Source: Warburgia ugandensis (lineage: Eukaryota; Streptophyta; Magnoliopsida; Canellales; Canellaceae). From it: a stretch of 64,000 bases of DNA. A program made the translations under genes and the position numbers. The stretch is taken from assembly GCA_035236585.1 (NCBI GenBank), contig CP141135.1, positions 73,571,057 to 73,635,056 of the forward strand, given 5' to 3'. Under the pieces are notes generated by a model. That model worked only from the letters and a program-made list of their open reading frames with translations, was not told where the DNA came from and did not search any database. Below are positions 58,656-64,000 of this stretch, one piece after another (the first letter of the stretch is position 1; every line of letters starts with the position of its first letter).

Positions 58656-60110
58656 GATCAAATGGATTCATTAAGTTAAAATTTTGGTTGTCTCAATCTT
58701 ATGCCTTATTTGATGATCTCAAACTTGATCTCATATCATCTCATCTCTCATCAGGTCATTTTATCTCAAGAATCGCTAACATATGGATTTAGATTTGAAC
58801 TTGGACTACAAAATGAAAGATTCTCAAATGACTGGAAGACTTTAATATGGGAGACATCAAATCCATTTTGCAGTGGCATTTGGTGTTCTCACATGCATCA
58901 CTAGTAAAGGGAGGCACAAGCAAGAGAAAAAAGAACATATTGTGAAGAATCTATAACATGCACTTATCTACTGATGGAAGGCTAGAAAAAATGCTGGGAT
59001 TGAAACAAATCCTTTCCTACTTAGGAGAAGAAATTCTACTATAGAAATTATTCTCAAACAACTCTGCTTCTTGATTCCTATAAGTATGAATAATACTGGC
59101 ACTCTAATATTTAGAATTGAAACATCATGTTCTAGAGTCCAAAGTCTAGGATCTTATACTTGGGAGAAAGCACATGACATGGCTGTGAACTGTGAGACAT
59201 ATACAATCTTTTTGCGTGCTGGTAGCTTTGAAAAGTTCTTCTCTAACTATATTTTGTCTAGAATTCAAAGAGTTTGTATTGTATGATCCAACAATTACTT
59301 GAACTTGTTTTCTATTTCAATGCTTTGGGATGAGCAATTACTAGTTCTCCATGAATTACAAACCCAATGTTATAGTGGGACTTTTTTATTCATAGAGTTT
59401 TGATCATTAAGTGCTTGGATTATTATTATTATTTTCTGTTGAATTAGTGGGCTTAAAAAGTATGAGAAGGGTTAATTGTTTCTTCTATAAAAAATAAAAC
59501 ACAGATGTATGCAATAAGTGCTACTATGTTGCCAAGCTTTTGCGGAAGCAATGGGCTTTCTTCGTTGCCATCAAGTGACAATTTGCAGAGCTAGATTGTG
59601 GCTGCGTGCTCGTAAGGTACGTAGAATCACTGTTTCAAAAACAAAGCAAGGGTGTCTATGCAAAGAATAGAAGTTCATTGGTTGTATGTTCAATTTTCCT
59701 TTTTATTTCTATCAACCACGAGACACATTAAACAGTACACATTTCATATTCCTTGTGTCAGGGATACTACCCCTTAGTCATGATTGATAATCAATCAAGG
59801 ATATTGCAAACAAATTATAGAAGACAAAGAAATTTCAATGCTAAGAATATGTTGATTTGATAGTTGGCCTCCAAAGAAATCAAAAGCCAGATGACTCTTT
59901 GACCAACTAAAGCATAGTAGAAGACAAGTTACAAGTGAGAACACATACCCATGCTAAGATACTCTCAACTCAAGCTGAAGTAATAGGAACCAACAAACAG
60001 AATCAAAGGATCAGAGCATATAGTATTGGGTTCAGTAAAATCTATTGAAAGGCAATCGAGGAGATCTCAAATGTACAAGAACTCTTTGAAATTGAAGGGC
60101 AACAAGTAGA
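58656..60110. other. Intergenic, no gene recognised
   Basis: AT-rich DNA. Short frames at 58538-58904 and 59071-59286 are only partly LINE-derived or unsupported. It includes a 3' flank of the receptor-kinase remnant. Confidence 0.5.
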
Positions 60111-60123
60111 GGAGAACTTAGAA

Positions 60124-62900
60124 TTAGGAAGATGTCTGATGGAAATTACTGATCGCTAGAGAACTCCAGTTATTTGAAAACACCAAACAGTTAAGAGGGA
60201 GATAACAAGGTAGTTGAGGTAAGGTATTCATTGTGATTAATTGTTTGAAATAAGGTAATTGAGTTGACAGGGGCTGGCAAAGACAAGTGACGAGCAGAGA
60301 GCTCCCAAGATACTTGCTGCATGGTTGGTCGTGAGCCAAGGTCACTACATACACATGCCAGTTCCACAGCCACAAAACAAACAATTCGATGTGCAATAAG
60401 TTGGTGGGCCTCGAGAGGCGTCGATCTAACACATCCTTCAACAGTATGGTTTGGTTGGTTAATGATAAGAAAGAGGAAATGAGTTCTCTAGGATGAGTTC
60501 TCATAATCACTTCAAGTGCTAGAACCCCAAAGCTGTACACATCACATTTTTTGGTAACCCACATGGTGAAAGCAAGCTCTGCAAAACTACATAAGCTAAA
60601 TTGAGTCAGTGAATATGAAATGCCTCAAAAATTATAAGTAGCATCCAATATCTATAATGATTCAAACTCTCCATTTCTAGTTCATGCAACAGAGGGAAGA
60701 AAAGCCATGTATGTTTATGTGCTTAGAGCAACATATCCGTAAGTGCCTGTAGGCATAGTTTAGTTGGATGAATTAGGCTTCAGTAGTTTGGCAGTGCCAA
60801 AATCAAAGATGTGAGGCTCAAACTCTAAATCCAACAAAATGTTGTTACTAGAGATGTCACGATGAACAATCGAGCGGGACCCGATCATGGTGCATGTACG
60901 ATAGAGCACATGCCACGTCTGTAATAACCTTTAATCTCTTAAACCAATCAAAGTCCTGGACTACTTCATCATTTTGCAGAAGATTAGCTAAGTAGCCCCC
61001 TTCCATATACTCATAAATAAGAAGCTTACATTGTGGATGTAATAAAACCCATAGAACTTGATAATGTTGTGGTGGCGAACTTCTGTTAATGCTCGGATCT
61101 CATTTTTGAAGCTTGTCTCATGTAGAAATTCACAATCCTCCAATAGGTAAAGCTTCTTGATGGCCACTACTTTTCCACTCAATAGATATACTCAATACAC
61201 TTTACCATATCCACCCACGCCGATGCAATACCAATCATCAAAATTATTCGTCACTTGGGATGATATCTTCATAGCTGATCTTCACTTTGTAATTCCAAAT
61301 TGCGAATAAGCCACCGTTCTCACTCCCATTTAACTTCACGTTTCCAACTACTCTTTGATGCCAAATACAGATAAGACTAGTGAATTCAAATGTAAGAATT
61401 GTGGAGCTACCAATTAAAATAATGATGATCAACACAATCTTCTTTCTTCTTTTCTTGTGATCTTCATTAATGGGAACTTGATTACCATGAGGTGGACCTT
61501 CTATGTCACCACATAACCCTTTGTTGTTCAGAAAGGCACCCCATCTAAAGGCATCTCCATTTGGAAGACTACCCTCCAATTCATTGTACGACAAATTGAT
61601 AGTTGATAAACTTTGCAGTCCTTTAAAGAAAGATGGAATCGAACCTGAGAGATTGTTGTGGGAGAGATTTAGAATTTCCAACTTTTTTAATTTCCCGATT
61701 TGTGGTGAAATTTCAACTGTAAGTGAGTTATGACCAAGATCTAGTGTCTCACGTAGTCCTACAAGATTACCAATTTCAAATGGGATGCTTCTATTCAAGT
61801 AATTTTTGCTTAACTTCAAGTAACGAAGTTTGAAATAGTTGCCCAATTGTCCACGAACTGGCCCACTAAGATTATTTGATGATAGATCAAGGATCTCCAA
61901 ACTAGACAAATTTTCAATTTCCAAAGGTATCAAACCTAAGATGTGGTTATCATTTAAGTTGATCTTAAACATGCAAGTGAAATTTAATAACTCTTTTGGA
62001 ATTTCTCCTTGCAAATTACTTGAAGACAACCCAAGTACCCATAACTAGGTCAATTGTCCACTCTCAACAAGTATCTGACCTTTAATCATGTTTCTAGTAA
62101 TTTGGAACCTAGTCAATTTTTGACATTTACCCCATAGTGGAGAGAGTTCGCCATAAAATTTATTGTAGCTTAAATCAACATATGTTAGATTTGGGCCAAC
62201 ACCAAAATCCTTAGACATATTTCCTATGAAATAGTTTCTTTCAAGCCGAATCCTCACCAAAGTAGAGCAATTTCTCAAGTTTGTGGGAATCAAACCTATA
62301 AATTGATTGTGTTTGTATAATGATGCGAGTTAGCAATCTTCCTTCACAAACTTGTGATGGTAAATTGCTAGATAGATTGTTATCACTTAAGTCTAGAAAC
62401 TACAAAATTTTTAGGCTTGGCATTTTTTGTGGTAGGGGACCTAAAAGTTGATTTACACACAGCAATAGGTAACTGAGGTTAACAAAGTTCCTGATACTGG
62501 AAGGAATGAGACTTATTAGGCAGTTATTCGATAGCACTAAGTCCAACATATTCACTCAATTTCCAAGTTCCTCAGGGATTGGACCCGAGATCTGATTATC
62601 GTAGAGATATAAGAGTGTACGATTTGACAACTTTCCAATTTCCCGAGGAATGGGCCTTGCAAGCTAGTTCTGGCTCAAAGATAGTTTAGACATCTTTACT
62701 AAATTTTCGATCTGAGTAGGTATAGAGGCAGAAAGATGATTTTGAAATAGGTATAGTACTTGAAGGCTAACCAACTTCATGATACTAGAAGGAATGAGAT
62801 CGGTTAGACGGTTAGTTGATAGATCCAATTCAGACGTCTTTTCTAAATTTTCAAGTTCTTCAGGGATTTGACCCTAGATCTGATTATCATAAAGATACAA
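60124..62900 (-). pseudogene. LRR receptor-like kinase (MIK2-like), broken
   Basis: Reading right to left: about a dozen LRRs (62900-61600) with stops before 62300, near 62045 and elsewhere. A membrane-spanning stretch (IVLIIIILIGSS, about 61435) and juxtamembrane sequence follow. A kinase domain follows with the glycine loop GVGGYGKVY, then a stop, then VAIKK. A frameshift follows FYYIHN (about 61030). HRDISSNN and FDFGTAK follow near 60880-60800. A likely intron comes after TYGYVA, then the P+2 region ([16 protein letters not shown], about 60545). Plant MIK2-type kinases perceive peptide or damage signals at the cell surface. The 5' end (signal peptide) was not found. At least four breaks make it non-functional. 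Confidence 0.88.
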
Positions 62901-64000
62901 GACTTTATGTAATATCTTCAATTTTTAACCCTAAATTAGTAACAAAATAAATTAATTAAATTAAAAAATTTATGCCTGAAATTTGGTTTTGAAACCATGA
63001 AAAATAAAAAGTACACGTCAATAGGAATTGAACAGTATAAACAATGTTGAAAAGAGAGTTCATATGAGTGAGATATGACCATTTTAAGATGCAAGGGTAC
63101 TTTGGTAAATTGTCAGGAACGTGATTTAGTGGGTTTGTTTTGATAACGACACCCCTTTCCATTCTCATTCCAGCTCTAATGGAGGAAGGCGGTGATCTAC
63201 CTTTCCTTACGAGGAGATCGGACCTAACCCTACAAAAACGAGTTTCCCCTTCCATTCCCACGCCAAATAACCAGAGAAAAACCTCGTCTTGTCTCTTTGC
63301 ACATTGCTAAAACGCACGAAATTTTGCACACACAGGAGGACCTTGATCTCCACTGTCTAACTTTAATCAGGTAAGCCACACACTCTAACTTATTTTTCAC
63401 ATCATTTCCCAACTTTCCCCTCTCAAATTTGGGCTGGATCAGAGCTGAACGGCCGTTGGATGACCTATGAAGTCAAAATCGTGTAGCATGGTTAGACCCA
63501 TGTTAAGGATACATCATATGGTAGATCTGAGCCGTTTATTGTGATCTTTGAACCCAAAAATCCTAGAAATGGCGAAAACAAATAAAAAAATTAGAGCATC
63601 TGGGGCTCTGATCAAGCCAAAAGAAGTTGGACAGCTCGAGTTCATCATCCCTGATGGACAGTGAGCCAAAGATGTCTAACGGGACGCACAGGGGCAGATG
63701 GCACATGTGGGACGCTCACGTGTGTTGTCCCGAACTGCTGGAATGCGCCGTGTGTCCTGGAGTCAGTGCGTTCCATGACGTCATTTTACGCTGGTGTAAA
63801 TATCATTTCGTCGGTGTAAACTGGTGTAAACCTCTTTCCACTAATGCAAACTAGTGTAAAATTGATTTTTTGATCTGGAATGGTTTTTCTAAGATTCTTG
63901 CGGCTACAAAAGCCCGATCTCCAATTCGAAAGGTCTGTTGGAACTATCTTGACGATGTGAACATGATTTTAGCATTAAAATCTTGATCTAATCACGTTTA
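62901..64000. other. Right edge, no gene seen
   Basis: No supported frame. At 63790-63860 a GTGTAAA phrase recurs about four times within 70 bases. Confidence 0.5.

Overview
This window is nuclear DNA of a flowering plant. The evidence is split genes with GT-AG introns, plant families (potato-inhibitor-I, FBD-type F-box, plastid-type ATP-phosphofructokinase, hybrid proline-rich/8CM protein, LRR receptor kinase) and plant transposons (Ty1/copia, RTE-clade LINEs, Au-type SINEs). The species cannot be fixed from the sequence. The gene density and the many dispersed old repeats suit a medium or large genome, such as a woody dicot or magnoliid; that is a guess. There are no CRISPR arrays, rRNA genes or convincing tRNA genes.

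Layout. 1-4.8 kb: a decayed Ty1/copia element with the start of its 3' LTR. 4.8-7.8 kb: duplicated noncoding segment, tandem repeats and a 64-bp CT microsatellite. 7.8-8.1 kb: an intact two-exon potato-inhibitor-I gene. 8.9-25.8 kb: an F-box/FBD cluster on the minus strand, with one intact three-exon gene (10828-13104), two decaying relatives (19.5-20.4 and 23.4-24.8 kb), a triplicated exon-like cassette (22.4-23.1 kb) and an RTE LINE (14.6-17.8 kb) that split an older duplicated segment. 26.8-29.0 kb: an apparently intronless, multiply broken SUV3-like RNA helicase copy, followed by a solo-LTR-like block. 31.6-42.7 kb: a complete 13-exon chloroplast-type ATP-phosphofructokinase gene on the minus strand, whose fourth intron (4.7 kb) has collected two RTE LINEs and a SINE. 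43-48 kb: intergenic DNA with a CT-rich minisatellite. 48.3-48.6 kb: an intact 8CM/HyPRP-like secreted protein gene. 50.2-53.0 kb: a complete 10-exon ORC6 gene on the minus strand, with one GC-AG intron and two E2F-like sites upstream of the start. 54.2-58.7 kb: a third RTE LINE interrupted by a 2.46-kb LTR-like insertion. 60.1-62.9 kb: a broken LRR receptor-kinase pseudogene. 62.9-64.0 kb: no gene seen.

The five intact genes are independent housekeeping or accessory loci: plastid glycolysis (PFK), DNA replication licensing (ORC6), protease inhibition, a cell-wall/secreted 8CM protein, and substrate recognition for ubiquitin ligases (F-box). They do not form a pathway or operon. The exon models were built by hand from splice sites and reading-frame continuity, without transcripts. 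I saw no clearly new biological system. The most unusual items are the triplicated exon-like cassette of unknown family, the non-canonical inhibitor loop, the GC-AG intron in ORC6 and the nested transposon history.
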